64,000 nt of DNA from Hyphomicrobiales bacterium (GTDB lineage Bacteria; Pseudomonadota; Alphaproteobacteria; Rhizobiales; Beijerinckiaceae), in assembly GCA_930633525.1 (NCBI GenBank), contig CAKNFP010000001.1:3967501-4031500 (forward strand), written 5' to 3'. Made by a program: the position numbers and the translations under genes. Shown here in pieces: positions 12,103-20,688 of this stretch. Position 1 is the stretch's first letter. Every line of letters begins with the position of its first letter. The notes under the pieces are model-generated. The model saw only the letters and a list, made by a program, of their open reading frames with translations, had not been told where the DNA came from and did not search any database.

Positions 12103-12624
12103 CTAAAGCAAAACTGATTGCAGGCGTTTGACCTGCGTCAAAGGCGCCTGCGTGGTGACGAAAACCACGTCGTCGTCGCCTGTCGCAAGCACGTGCTCCA
12201 GATGCTTGATACGGGTGAAGAGACGTTGAGCGCGCGCCAGTAGCTCACAAAGCCGTGGCGGTAGCGCGTCGTCCATCAAGAGAACTTCATTCGGCTCGGC
12301 GTTGGCGAGCCGCACCTTGGATTTCTCACTGCGTGCTTCGCGCATGCTGATCTCGCCATCGGCTACCGCGCGGTGCAACAGGAGCCAGGAGGCCATTTGC
12401 ATCAGACGCGTCGTGAGGCGCATGCTCTCGGTCGCATAGGCTAGGGCAGTCTGTCGGCGAAGTGCGCGGGCCTCCGCGCGCCCCGCCCCTTCCAGGTAAG
12501 CGGCCGTCTCTTCGATCAGGGCCATGCCTTCACGGAACAAGCGGCGAAACTGCTCCGAAGCAACGAAATGCACGCCGAACGGAATCGGCGCCGTCGCCTG
12601 CCGAGTCATGTCTACGCTTGCCAT
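12103..12624 (-). CDS. rcdA: DUF1465 / RcdA-like cell-cycle adaptor
   Basis: 173 residues, almost entirely helical, with the conserved core FREGMALIEETAAYLEG and ALAYATESMRLTTRLMQMAS. This is the hallmark of the DUF1465 family, to which Caulobacter RcdA belongs. RcdA is an adaptor that helps ClpXP degrade the master regulator CtrA. Assigning the gene name is by family memory, not alignment. The start at 12624 (MASVDM) was chosen over a far-upstream frame to 12942, because the family begins near here and GGAAGGG lies just upstream. DUF1192 and TrcR genes lie just beyond. Confidence 0.75.
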   Translation of the reverse strand: MASVDMTRQATAPIPFGVHFVASEQFRRLFREGMALIEETAAYLEGAGRAEARALRRQTALAYATESMRLTTRLMQMASWLLLHRAVADGEISMREARSEKSKVRLANAEPNEVLLMDDALPPRLCELLARAQRLFTRIKHLEHVLATGDDDVVFVTTQAPLTQVKRLQSVLL

Positions 12625-13126
12625 ACCTAACCCTTCCGGCTTCGACCGGACGCCGACGTTTCGTAATGAAACATCGCCTCCCGCCTGGGTCCGATATCGC
12701 AAGGACAGCGCCACTCGCGGTCGAGCACCGCGATGAGCTGATGGCATGGTATGCCCGTGACCAGTCGGCGAGCTCCGCCCGCGCGGGATAGGCGCGGCGG
12801 GGCATAGGGCGACAACGATGAGATGTCCACGCGAGCTAGACGGCCGATTTTGACACCACCCAACGGGATTGTGCCGAAAACGCTGCGCTCTCTGTCGGCG
12901 TGGCGCGGAGATGGTTTGACGCCGCGAGCTGCGCCCACTCAAAAAAAAGCCGCCCTTGGGCGGCTAAAGGTCGAAGCAGGGAGGCGTCAAAAAGAGTGGA
13001 CAGGGCCACTCAGCGTCCAGGAAATGGACAATCCAGTCATATCTTGGAAACCTTAATGGACCGTTGCCCGGCGGCTGCGGTCGGATGCCCGCGTCAAAAA
13101 GATACAAGACGCGGCCACCAGTCCGT
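12625..13126. other. Intergenic region between rcdA-like and DUF1192 genes
   Basis: About 500 bp without a credible gene. It contains the terminator of the DUF1192 gene at 12941-12965 and presumably the rcdA promoter. Several short open frames overlap on both strands but none looks like protein. Confidence 0.5.
12941..12965 (-). terminator. Intrinsic terminator of the DUF1192 gene
   Basis: On the minus strand a perfect 8-bp stem (12948-12955 with 12958-12965) is followed by an eight-T run (the A-run 12941-12948 on the plus strand). It lies 160 bp past the stop of the DUF1192 gene at 13127, so that gene has a long 3' untranslated tail. Confidence 0.85.
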
Positions 13127-13327
13127 TCAGGAGCGGAACACCGCATCCGCTTTTGCCCGGGACGCCTCTTTAGCCGCCTGCGCCGCTGTCAGGCGTTCGA
13201 TTTCCGCCCGAAGCAGCGCGATACGCTCGGTCAGCTCGTGGAGCGACAAGGTGCTGAGATCCTGGCCGAGGACATGCTGGATCACGGGGCGGGGAGTTTC
13301 ATCATCGAAGAGACCAACCATCGGCAA
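13127..13327 (-). CDS. DUF1192 family small protein
   Basis: 66 residues with the family signature LFDDETPRP near the N terminus, then LGQDLSTLSLHELTERIALL and a short coiled coil ending AKADAVFRS. DUF1192 proteins are alphaproteobacterial, of unknown function, and often neighbour cell-cycle genes as here. A second ATG (MVGLF) two codons in may be the start. Confidence 0.85.
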   Translation of the reverse strand: MPMVGLFDDETPRPVIQHVLGQDLSTLSLHELTERIALLRAEIERLTAAQAAKEASRAKADAVFRS

Positions 13328-13772
13328 TTCTCCTCATGCTGCCATCGCGGGGGCACGCCCGTCGTTCATGGAACACTTACCCCGATATGGCAATCAAGGC
13401 TACGATGGCAACTAGAGCGCCGCTTGGGAGATATTTTACCGCACGCGACACCGCTTTCTCGCGGTTCGCCATTTGCCAGCGACCGTTGCAGCGCTTATAT
13501 TCCGCCAGTTCCCCTTCATCGGTGGTGACGTCCCGCCCTGGCCGGTTAGCCTGGCCGGAAGCCCGCGGAAGGTTTACCTAGAGCGCTTGTGAACCGGATG
13601 GTATCATCAGATTTACAAGAAATCGCTCCAGATCAATAACTTGGAGCCAAGTTGGCAGTCTATTGCGGGCGCGCGAAACGCCCCGCGCCGTTGCCAAACG
13701 GGTTCTGGCGCTTGACCTCACAGGTGTCGTCGTGAAGACGATGCTGCGAATAAGACCTTTAAGGAGCTCCCT
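13328..13772. other. Divergent intergenic region upstream of DUF1192 gene and trcR
   Basis: 445 bp without a gene. The segment about 13579-13650 (TAGAGCGCTTGTGAACC ... ATCGCTCCAG) resembles the short dispersed intergenic repeats common in Hyphomicrobiales genomes; this is an impression from memory. Promoters for both flanking genes must lie here, but I could not place them. Confidence 0.4.
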
Positions 13773-14492
13773 ATGTCCACGGGCCCCCTAATGCCGAAAG
13801 CGACCGCCGTCTGGTTGGTCGAGAACACGGCATTGACCTTTGAGCAGATCGCCGAGTTCTGCAAATTGCACCCGCTCGAGGTGAAGGGCATCGCCGACGG
13901 CGAAGTCGCGATCGGCATCAAGGGCCTCGATCCGACCAGCACGGGCCAATTGAGCCGCGAGGAAATCAGCCGTGCCGAAAAGGACCAGAACCACGTCCTG
14001 CGCATGGCAGCGCCCAAGGTCAAGCTGCCGGAGCAGAAGCGCAAGAAGGGTCCGCGCTACACGCCGGTTTCGCGGCGCCAGGACCGTCCCAACGCCATCC
14101 TCTGGCTGCTGCGCAACCATCCTGAACTGAAGGATGCGCAGATCATGCGGCTGATCGGCACCACCAAGACCACCATCCAGCAGATCCGCGAACGCACCCA
14201 CTGGAACGCGGCCAGCCTCGCTCCTATGGATCCGGTGACCTTGGGACTGAGCTCCCAGATCGACCTTGATTTCGAGGTCGCGCGTTCCGCCAAGGATCGC
14301 CCCGCCCAGATGGACGCTGGTCAGACCTTGCTGTCCCCGGAGGAAACGACCGCGCCGCTCCCTGAAGAGACCATCGATCCTTTCAGCGACATGAGCCGCC
14401 CGAAGAAGGAAGAAGAAGACGCGATCGACGCCGACAGCGTTTTCGCGAAACTCAAGCAGTTGCGGCCCCGCGACGACGAGGACGAGGATTGA
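13773..14492 (+). CDS. trcR: DUF1013 protein, cell-cycle transcriptional regulator TrcR
   Basis: 239 residues. The N-terminal half has the family pattern PLMPKATAVWLVENTALTF ... IAEFCKLHPLEV, resembling a small helix-turn-helix. The middle has RRQDRPNAILWLLRNHPEL followed by LIGTTKTTIQQIRERTHW, a second helix-turn-helix. The C-terminal tail is acidic. DUF1013 proteins are now called TrcR, an essential alphaproteobacterial factor reported to associate with RNA polymerase. AAGGAG stands 8 bp before the ATG. The gene is monocistronic with its own terminator. Confidence 0.85.
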   Translation: MSTGPLMPKATAVWLVENTALTFEQIAEFCKLHPLEVKGIADGEVAIGIKGLDPTSTGQLSREEISRAEKDQNHVLRMAAPKVKLPEQKRKKGPRYTPVSRRQDRPNAILWLLRNHPELKDAQIMRLIGTTKTTIQQIRERTHWNAASLAPMDPVTLGLSSQIDLDFEVARSAKDRPAQMDAGQTLLSPEETTAPLPEETIDPFSDMSRPKKEEEDAIDADSVFAKLKQLRPRDDEDED

Positions 14493-15025
14493 GCAAGCCC
14501 GAGCCAATCGTGGCTTGAATGCATCGGGAGGATTTAAGCTCCCAGACTCTTGGGGCGCCCGGTTGGGCGCCCTTTTTGCTGGGACGCGGCACCCGCGACA
14601 GACTGGACAGGCAATCCGATTGCAATGCATTGAAACGCGATTCAATGCCGCTGTCATTCCGCCGGCGCGGCGAGAGAATGCTGTATGCCGGCTGAGAGCA
14701 CCCGATAGCGGGCATGATTGTTATGCAATTTGCGCAGTAGATTGCGACTGCCGTCGCGGGCCTGTCATTCTGGCTGGCCGTCGACGACACGCTCGGCGGG
14801 CTTTTGCCTTGAGTGGCGAACGGCGGTATGACGTGAGCAGTTCGCCAGCAGATTGGCAGGCAGGCGGGGGCTTTGGCGAGATTTGGCTCCCAAGCGCGCG
14901 GGATTGGCGCGCGACGAAGCCCTCAAGCGTTCACGACAGCCAGACAGAATGTCAGCGGCTGCTTTGCAGGAACACAGAACGGCACCAACGCAGTGCGCCA
15001 GTGCTCGCTCAAACCCTGAGTTCTC
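14493..15025. other. Intergenic region between convergent trcR and TPR lipoprotein gene
   Basis: Apart from the trcR terminator at 14553-14577 I see no gene, repeat or RNA in these 533 bp. Open frames running through it on the plus strand continue into the antisense of the TPR gene and lack protein character. Confidence 0.5.
14553..14577 (+). terminator. Intrinsic terminator of trcR
   Basis: Stem GGGCGCCC (14553-14560) pairs with GGGCGCCC (14565-14572) around a GGTT loop and is followed by TTTTT at 14573-14577, 60 bp after the trcR stop. Confidence 0.92.
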
Positions 15026-15934
15026 TTAGCCGAAGAGACCTCCACCGCTCTGAACGCGGCGCAGCCCCTGCTTGGCGAGATCATTGTTCGGGTCGACGGA
15101 AAGGGCGCGTTGATAGGATTCGATCGCTTCGTTCTTCTTGCCGAGACGCTCGTAAGCCATGCCGCGACCGGCCCATGCATCGGCATTGTGGTTGTCGACA
15201 TTGAGCGACGCGTTGAAGTCTTCGACCGCCTTGTCATATTGGCCGACCGCGAGCAGGCTCTGGCCTCGTCCCGTATAGGGCGCCGCGACAAAGGGATTGC
15301 GATCGAGAGCGGCGTCGAAGTCCTTGATCGCCAATTGGTTCTGGCCTTGGCGCTGGTAAACGAGCGCGCGGGCATGGAAAGATTCGGCGGATTCGGGGTT
15401 GAGTTGGATTGACCGGCTCAGGTCAGCCTGGGCTTGATCGAAGCGGCCCTGGACACGTAGCAGATTGGCACGCCCGACATAGGCCGGCGCATAATTTGGA
15501 TCCGATGCGATGGCGCGGTCGAAATCGCTCAGTGCCTGCTGGTCGCGCCCGGTCTGGCGATAGGCCAGAGCGCGGTTCGTATAGGCCGGCGCATAATTGG
15601 GATTGAGCTTTACCGCCTGCGAGAAATCAGCAACGGCCTCTGAGAACTGCCCGGTACGGGCATAGGCAGCGCCGCGGGTGTTGTAAGCGCCGGGATCGCT
15701 GGGGTTCGCCTTGATGACATCCGTCAGCGACGCGATGTTCGTCGATGTCGCAGTGGAGTTGTCCTTCACGAGCTCAGCGACCCTGGCCGATTGCGGAGCC
15801 ACCGTCTCACAGGCCACAAGACCACTCATCAGGCCCGCCGCCGCAACGATTCGAGCGCCAACCCAGAAGCGATATCCCGCCGTGCCATAAGAACGACGAG
15901 GAGAGGCCTGCGCCGCGCGCTGATTCATCACCAC
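15026..15934 (-). CDS. Tetratricopeptide-repeat lipoprotein
   Basis: 302 residues. After a long charged n-region there is a hydrophobic stretch ending in the lipobox LVAC (Cys near residue 42), so it is probably a lipoprotein. From about residue 65 to the end there are six to seven TPR units of 34 residues (for example AYTNRALAYRQTGRDQQALS and AWAGRGMAYERLGKKNEAIE). TPR lipoproteins of this type scaffold envelope or secretion complexes; no specific partner is encoded nearby. A second ATG two codons downstream (15928) is an equally good start. The last residues SGGGLFG are glycine-rich. Confidence 0.88.
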   Translation of the reverse strand: MVMNQRAAQASPRRSYGTAGYRFWVGARIVAAAGLMSGLVACETVAPQSARVAELVKDNSTATSTNIASLTDVIKANPSDPGAYNTRGAAYARTGQFSEAVADFSQAVKLNPNYAPAYTNRALAYRQTGRDQQALSDFDRAIASDPNYAPAYVGRANLLRVQGRFDQAQADLSRSIQLNPESAESFHARALVYQRQGQNQLAIKDFDAALDRNPFVAAPYTGRGQSLLAVGQYDKAVEDFNASLNVDNHNADAWAGRGMAYERLGKKNEAIESYQRALSVDPNNDLAKQGLRRVQSGGGLFG

Positions 15935-16555
15935 AGATTCTCCTACCCTGATGCCGGTTATCCCCCCGGCATCCCGAACGAGCCCGCTCTGCCGCCACCA
16001 CCTGATGCCAGCCCGGACGCAATAAACACGGGTCTAGTTAACCTTTAACCATCATTCTGGCGAAATCCGGTTTCTGAATCATTCACTGCGCTGGCGGTTC
16101 CCAGACGTCGGCTGGCGGACTATGGCTGTTCAACTTCGCCGGGCACGAACAGCCAGACCATAAAAGATTATTTCCATCAATTAGTTATTAGCGCCTGCAG
16201 GTCACTCGCGAGAGCAATCTGCCATGGCGATGGTCCCGATTGACGGCCCGCCTCGCGGCGGATTGTCTCAACCTGCGTCACAAGCAGACCAGCTTGGCAT
16301 CCAGCACATGCGTCCCGTCCCACGCGATTTCATCACGTCGAAACTCGGCTCGGCGTAGTGCCCAAACAGAAAAAGCGCCCGGGAAGTTCCAGGGCGCCGC
16401 ATAACTCGACTGTCTGTATCATGAAGCAACGCTGGCCGTGATTCGCATCACACGATTCAGCTTCGCCATGGGCTACTGCCTGAACAGCACAGCCTTAGGC
16501 CCGAACACGAGCGTCGGCGAAGCCGCGAAAACGGCTGCGCCGAACCGATCAGTGA
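15935..16555. other. Intergenic region, mostly featureless
   Basis: 621 bp without a recognisable gene. It holds the presumed promoter of the TPR lipoprotein gene, with an AT-rich GTTAACCTTTAACC stretch at 16036-16050, and the rpsU terminator at 16370-16397. The remaining sequence shows no protein-like frame, tRNA or repeat that I can identify. Confidence 0.5.
16370..16397 (-). terminator. Intrinsic terminator of rpsU
   Basis: On the minus strand GCGCCC/GGGCGC (16392-16397 with 16375-16380) forms a hairpin with an 11-base loop, followed by TTTTT. It lies about 160 bp beyond the rpsU stop. Confidence 0.75.
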
Positions 16556-16786
16556 TCAGCGCGTGGGCTTCGGCTTGGAAGGCAGCAGGCCTTCACGCTG
16601 AAGACGCTTGCGCATCAGCTTGCGCGCGCGACGCACGGCTTCAGCCTTTTCACGAGCCCGCTTTTCGGAGGGCTTCTCGTAATGTCCGCGAAGCTTCATC
16701 TCCCGAAAGATGCCTTCACGCTGCATCTTCTTTTTCAGCGCACGCAGCGCTTGATCGACATTGTTGTCGCGAACGAGAACCTGCAC
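16556..16786 (-). CDS. rpsU: 30S ribosomal protein S21
   Basis: 76 residues, very basic, with the S21 signature [37 protein letters not shown] and an arginine/lysine-rich tail. S21 binds the 30S platform near the anti-Shine-Dalgarno region. I chose the GTG at 16786 because S21 proteins start exactly at this QVLV segment. An in-frame ATG at 16819 would add eleven non-conserved residues. The gene is monocistronic with its own terminator. Confidence 0.93.
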   Translation of the reverse strand: MQVLVRDNNVDQALRALKKKMQREGIFREMKLRGHYEKPSEKRAREKAEAVRRARKLMRKRLQREGLLPSKPKPTR

Positions 16787-16946
16787 GCCTTCATCCCGTA
16801 TTCTGAGTAGGTTTGGCAAAAGCCGAAAGCGGCGCTGAAACGCGCCGCCGCCAAGGATGGTTGCGAATAGCAGAAGTCACCACGGCTGTCCACCGTCGCA
16901 GCCATGATTCCGGCATCAAATAGCGATCGACTGTCACATCCTGATG

Positions 16947-18056
16947 TCATTCGGGCAGGACACGGGTGACGTGCCCCATCTTGCGTCCGGGACGGGCGCT
17001 CGCCTTGCCATAAAGGTGAAGGTGCAAACCGGGTTGCGCGACAATATCCGCCCAGGCCTCGACATCAGCCCCGATCAGATTGCGCATCTCCACCTGGCCG
17101 TTGCGGCGGGTGGAGCCCAAAGGCCATCCGCAGACCGCACGTATATGCTGCGCGAATTGCGAGGTAACCGCCCCTTCGATCGTCCAGTGACCGGAGTTGT
17201 GCACCCGTGGGGCGATCTCGTTCACGATGATCGAGCTGTCCCCGCCTTCGAGCACGAACATCTCGACTGCCAGCACCCCGACATAGGACAGAGCATCGGC
17301 GATAGCCTTCGCGGCCGCTATGGCCTCCTCGGTCTGTTCCGCGGAGAGCGCGCTTGGCACTGTCGTGATATCGAGGATGTGATGCCGGTGCACGTTCTCG
17401 CACACGTCGTAAGCGGCAAAGGCGCCGGCCTGGTCGCGCGCGCCGACCACGGAGACTTCGCGCACGAAGGGTACGAAACCTTCGAGAATTGCCGGCGCAT
17501 GACCGATCGCGGCGAGAGCCGCATCGAGATCGGCCCCCGCCTCGATCTTCACCTGGCCCTTGCCGTCATAGCCGAAACGGCGCGTCTTGAGGATCGCGGG
17601 CGTGCCGAGATCGGCCATGGCCGCGACAAGGTCTTCCTTGCTGGCGATGTCCCGGAATGGCGCGGTCGGGATGCCGAGCTCCGCCACGAACCGCTTCTCG
17701 AGCAGACGGTCCTGGGTGGTTGCCAGCGCCCGGTAATCCGGAAAAAGCGGCACATGCCGGCGAAGGAGGTCTACGCTTTCGGCCGGAATATTCTCGAATT
17801 CATAGGTGACGACATCCACAGCGGCCGCGAAGGCAACCAGCGCCGCCTCGTCCTCATAACCGGCCACCGTGTGCTTGCCCGCGACCTCGAAAGCCGGGCT
17901 ATCCGCGTCCGGCGCGAAAATATGCGTCTTCAATCCGTAGGACGCCGCCGCCATGGCCATCATGCGGCCGAGTTGCCCGCCGCCGAGAATTCCGACAGTC
18001 GCACCCGGTGGGAGCGCGCCAGCCGCTGTACCGTCAGCGGATGCTTCCACGCTCAT
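16947..18056 (-). CDS. purK: 5-(carboxyamino)imidazole ribonucleotide synthase
   Basis: ATP-grasp enzyme of de novo purine synthesis converting AIR, bicarbonate and ATP to N5-CAIR. The 369-residue protein shows the N-terminal [13 protein letters not shown] motif, the ATP-grasp segment [14 protein letters not shown], and [17 protein letters not shown] near the metal site. Its start overlaps the purE stop by 4 bp, so purE-purK form a coupled operon. Confidence 0.97.
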   Translation of the reverse strand: MSVEASADGTAAGALPPGATVGILGGGQLGRMMAMAAASYGLKTHIFAPDADSPAFEVAGKHTVAGYEDEAALVAFAAAVDVVTYEFENIPAESVDLLRRHVPLFPDYRALATTQDRLLEKRFVAELGIPTAPFRDIASKEDLVAAMADLGTPAILKTRRFGYDGKGQVKIEAGADLDAALAAIGHAPAILEGFVPFVREVSVVGARDQAGAFAAYDVCENVHRHHILDITTVPSALSAEQTEEAIAAAKAIADALSYVGVLAVEMFVLEGGDSSIIVNEIAPRVHNSGHWTIEGAVTSQFAQHIRAVCGWPLGSTRRNGQVEMRNLIGADVEAWADIVAQPGLHLHLYGKASARPGRKMGHVTRVLPE

Positions 18057-18556
18057 GACGTGATCTCGGGAACATCAGCCACCGCGGCCGTCTGGCGCTC
18101 GCGCCAGGCTTTGAGACGCGAAGTCAGATCAGCATCGTCGAGGGCCAGAACCGCTGCCGCGAGCAAGGCCGCGTTCACGGCGCCGGCGCGGCCGATCGCC
18201 AGGGTCCCGACAGGAATCCCGGCCGGCATCTGCACAATCGACAGCAGGCTATCCTGTCCGGACAGGGCCTTTGACTCCACCGGCACGCCAAATACGGGTA
18301 AATGCGTCAATGCGGCGGCCATGCCAGGCAGATGTGCTGCGCCGCCCGCACCGGCGATGATGATCTTGTAGCCTGCGTCCGCTGCACCCTTCGCGAAGTC
18401 ATACAACCTGTCCGGCGTGCGATGGGCCGATACGATCTTGGCGTCGAAGGCGATGCCCAGTGCTTCCAAGGTCTCCGTCGCATGACGCATGGTTGCCCAG
18501 TCCGACTGGCTTCCCATGATGACGGCAACCGGTGCCTTGCCCGCTTTTCCATTCAT
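18053..18556 (-). CDS. purE: N5-carboxyaminoimidazole ribonucleotide mutase
   Basis: Converts N5-CAIR to CAIR, the step after PurK. Its 167 residues contain [12 protein letters not shown], the SAHRTPDRL loop with the catalytic His, and the [13 protein letters not shown] segment. The start at 18556 (MNGKAGK) gives normal family length and follows GGGGAT; a longer frame to 18595 adds a non-conserved leader. It overlaps purK by 4 bp. Confidence 0.96.
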   Translation of the reverse strand: MNGKAGKAPVAVIMGSQSDWATMRHATETLEALGIAFDAKIVSAHRTPDRLYDFAKGAADAGYKIIIAGAGGAAHLPGMAAALTHLPVFGVPVESKALSGQDSLLSIVQMPAGIPVGTLAIGRAGAVNAALLAAAVLALDDADLTSRLKAWRERQTAAVADVPEITS

Positions 18557-18735
18557 CGGGTGATCATCCCCTTCCAAAGCGGGCGGATGCCGCAACCGGC
18601 GCTTCCCATGCGTGTTCTCTCCTCTGAAAATCGCGCCATAGCGGGTGCCGAGGCCCTACGCAAGGGCAGACTTGGTAATGCTGCCCGCCTCGCAGCTCGC
18701 TCGCTGTGCGGCGGCAGCCGGCGCAGCCCCCGTCA

Positions 18736-19044
18736 TCACGCGATAATGTCCGGAGTCAACTGATCCTCGATGAAGGAGATTCGATCCTTCAGGAAGAGTT
18801 TCCGCTTCTTCAAGCGCTGGATCTGCAGCTGATCGGCCGGACCGACATGCTCCAGGGCACCGATCGCCATGTCGAGATCGCGATGCTCCTCCCGCAGCCG
18901 CGACAATTCGGCCGCGAGGACATCCAGCTCGTCACCTTCGAACAAGCCGACAACCAAGGGTTTGTCCGAATTATCGGCAGTCGGTGGAGGGGACGCTCCA
19001 CCTTGAAGCGAGACAATAGAGGGCGGCAGCCGCACGTCGTTCAC
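18736..19044 (-). CDS. DUF465 (YdcH-like) small protein
   Basis: 102 residues. The C-terminal half has the DUF465 pattern: an acidic/basic helix (LAAELSRLREEHRDLDMAI) and the conserved LQIQRLKKRKLFLKDRIS segment. The N-terminal 40 residues are not conserved. Function is unknown; such proteins are small helical hairpins. The start is GTG with GGAGG 5 bp upstream. It lies 179 bp upstream of purE on the same strand. Confidence 0.82.
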   Translation of the reverse strand: MNDVRLPPSIVSLQGGASPPPTADNSDKPLVVGLFEGDELDVLAAELSRLREEHRDLDMAIGALEHVGPADQLQIQRLKKRKLFLKDRISFIEDQLTPDIIA

Positions 19045-19454
19045 CCGCGCCTCCGCGTCTGTCCTCGCCGAGGTGCAGCACCAGCGCCCATATCTTCACC
19101 CCTGCAACACGTCGATCGCGTGCCCATGCCGGCCTGAACTTCCCTCAAGATAACGAATCCCACCGGGACCGCGCAGCACCATTCGGAACCAAGAGCCTCA
19201 GACCGCGATGAGCTGTCAAGGCGCCTGCTATCCTGCGTTGCGCATCATACGCCGGAGCGCATGAACGTTCCACTGTGACGATGGTCGGCGGCAGCTTCAA
19301 GGCATTGCAGTGACTATCGGTCACGCCCCTCCGGGCCGCTTATCGTGCGGTACGGCTTACCCCCGGCAGACTGCGCAACCCTATCGGTCTGGCAATGCCC
19401 TTGCCGATGGTCCCCGATCCTTGCCCGATGGCGCTTGCCCCCGTGGCGGGAGTG
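19045..19454. other. Divergent intergenic region, no gene seen
   Basis: 410 bp between the DUF465 gene and the pseudouridine synthase gene. No protein-like frame, RNA or repeat was recognised. The in-frame extension of the synthase back to 19395 is not supported by a ribosome site. Confidence 0.4.
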
Positions 19455-20519
19455 ATGCATGCCTTCGCGATGCACGCTTCCACCGACCCAGCACATGCCG
19501 CTTCAGATCAGATCCAGACCGTTATCGTGGCGGACGACCTCGCCGGCGACCGCCTGGACCGGTTTCTCGCCGCCGCCTTCGCCGACCTGTCCCGGTCCCG
19601 CCTGCAACAGTTGGTCAGGGCGGGACAGGTGCGCATCAACGGTGCGGTCGTGGAGGATCCGAAGCATAAGGTGACCGCTGGCGCCACGGTCACCCTGGTG
19701 GTGCCGCCGGCCGCGCCCGCAGAGCCGGAGCCGGAAACAATTCCCCTCACTGTGCTCTACGAAGACAATCACATCATTGTCATCGACAAGCCCGCCGGCC
19801 TCGTCGTGCATCCCGCGCCGGGCCATGCCAGCGGAACGCTCGTCAACGCCCTGCTCGCCCATTGCGGCGACAGCCTTTCCGGGATTGGCGGTGTGCGGCG
19901 TCCGGGCATCGTGCATCGACTGGACAAGGACACGTCCGGCGTCATGGTGGTCGCCAAGACCGACCAGGCCCATGCCGCGCTGTCCCAGCAGTTCGCCGAT
20001 CACGGTCGGACGGGGCCGCTGGAGCGCGTCTATACGGCCGTTGTCTGGGGGAATCTCCCCATCCTGAGGGGCACCATCGATCAACCGATAGAGCGCGCGA
20101 CCCACAATCGCGAGAAGATGACGGTCACCCGCGAGGGACGCGGACGGGTAGCGATCACCCATTACGAGGTTGATAGGGTCTTCTTCGGCGATGAGGCTCG
20201 CGGCATGGAACCCATCGGAAGCTTCGTCCGTTGTCGTCTTGAAACAGGGCGAACCCATCAAATCCGCGTCCATATGGCTCATATCGGCCATCCCCTCCTG
20301 GGCGACCAGCTTTACGGACGGGGCTTCAAGACAAAGGAGAGCCTGCTCGGCGCCGCTGCCCGCTCCGCGCTTGAGGCGCTCGGACGACAGGCGTTGCATG
20401 CACGAACCCTTGGTTTTGCCCATCCGGCGACCGGCGAATTCATGAGCTTTGAAAGCGCGCCGCCGGAGGATCTGGCACGGCTGGTAGCGGCTTTGCCGAC
20501 AACAAGACCCAAACAGTAG
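19455..20519 (+). CDS. rluD: RluA/RluD-family ribosomal large-subunit pseudouridine synthase
   Basis: 354 residues: an N-terminal S4-like RNA-binding domain (LDRFLAAAFADLSRSRLQQL, then VRINGAVVEDPKHKV) and a pseudouridine synthase domain with the catalytic-Asp motif IVHRLDKDTSGVMVVAKT and the RTHQIRVHMAHIGHPLLGD segment. Architecture matches RluD (23S rRNA helix 69), but other RluA members cannot be excluded. The start is uncertain: ATG at 19455 follows GGGAG closely, ATG at 19470 is the alternative, and 19395 is possible. rpoH follows 169 bp downstream on the same strand. Confidence 0.9.
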   Translation: MHAFAMHASTDPAHAASDQIQTVIVADDLAGDRLDRFLAAAFADLSRSRLQQLVRAGQVRINGAVVEDPKHKVTAGATVTLVVPPAAPAEPEPETIPLTVLYEDNHIIVIDKPAGLVVHPAPGHASGTLVNALLAHCGDSLSGIGGVRRPGIVHRLDKDTSGVMVVAKTDQAHAALSQQFADHGRTGPLERVYTAVVWGNLPILRGTIDQPIERATHNREKMTVTREGRGRVAITHYEVDRVFFGDEARGMEPIGSFVRCRLETGRTHQIRVHMAHIGHPLLGDQLYGRGFKTKESLLGAAARSALEALGRQALHARTLGFAHPATGEFMSFESAPPEDLARLVAALPTTRPKQ

Positions 20520-20653
20520 ATCATGTGCGCAATCGCACTGCATTCAGTGCCTTCGCACTGCAATATGCTCCAGACGCAGAAGGGTGCCTCGCCCACTCAG
20601 GTCGAGACCTATATGCTACAATACGGAGCCGGCCAGATTGGCGGCTCTAAGAC

Positions 20654-20688
20654 AACCTGCCTGAAAGGGGGTTGGTTAGGAGGTTTTC
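20654..20688 (+). promoter_or_regulatory. Candidate RNA thermometer hiding the rpoH Shine-Dalgarno
   Basis: The rpoH ribosome site AGGAGG (20678-20683) is completely paired in a predicted hairpin. AACCU (20654-20658) pairs with AGGUU (20681-20685), G20659 is bulged, and CCU (20660-20662) pairs with AGG (20678-20680). A G-U and an A-U pair extend it to an 11-base loop (20665-20675). The bulged G opposite the ribosome site recalls the UYGCU element of ROSE thermometers, known from rhizobial small heat-shock genes. This is a hand-folded prediction. Confidence 0.5.

Noticed and set aside
12128..12141. FNR/FixK-like palindrome TTGACCTGCGTCAA
   Set aside because: It lies inside the 3' end of the rcdA-like coding sequence, far from any gene start, so chance is likelier than regulation.
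14515..15204. 229-codon open frame after trcR
   Set aside because: Begins before the trcR terminator and continues antisense through the TPR lipoprotein gene; Arg/Cys-rich and without motifs.
16036..16050. CtrA-like TTAACCTTTAACC upstream of the TPR lipoprotein gene
   Set aside because: The two TTAA halves are separated by only 3 bp instead of 7, so it is not a full CtrA site.
16944..18371. 475-codon open frame antisense to purK/purE
   Set aside because: Shadow of purK and purE, which are complete with catalytic motifs.
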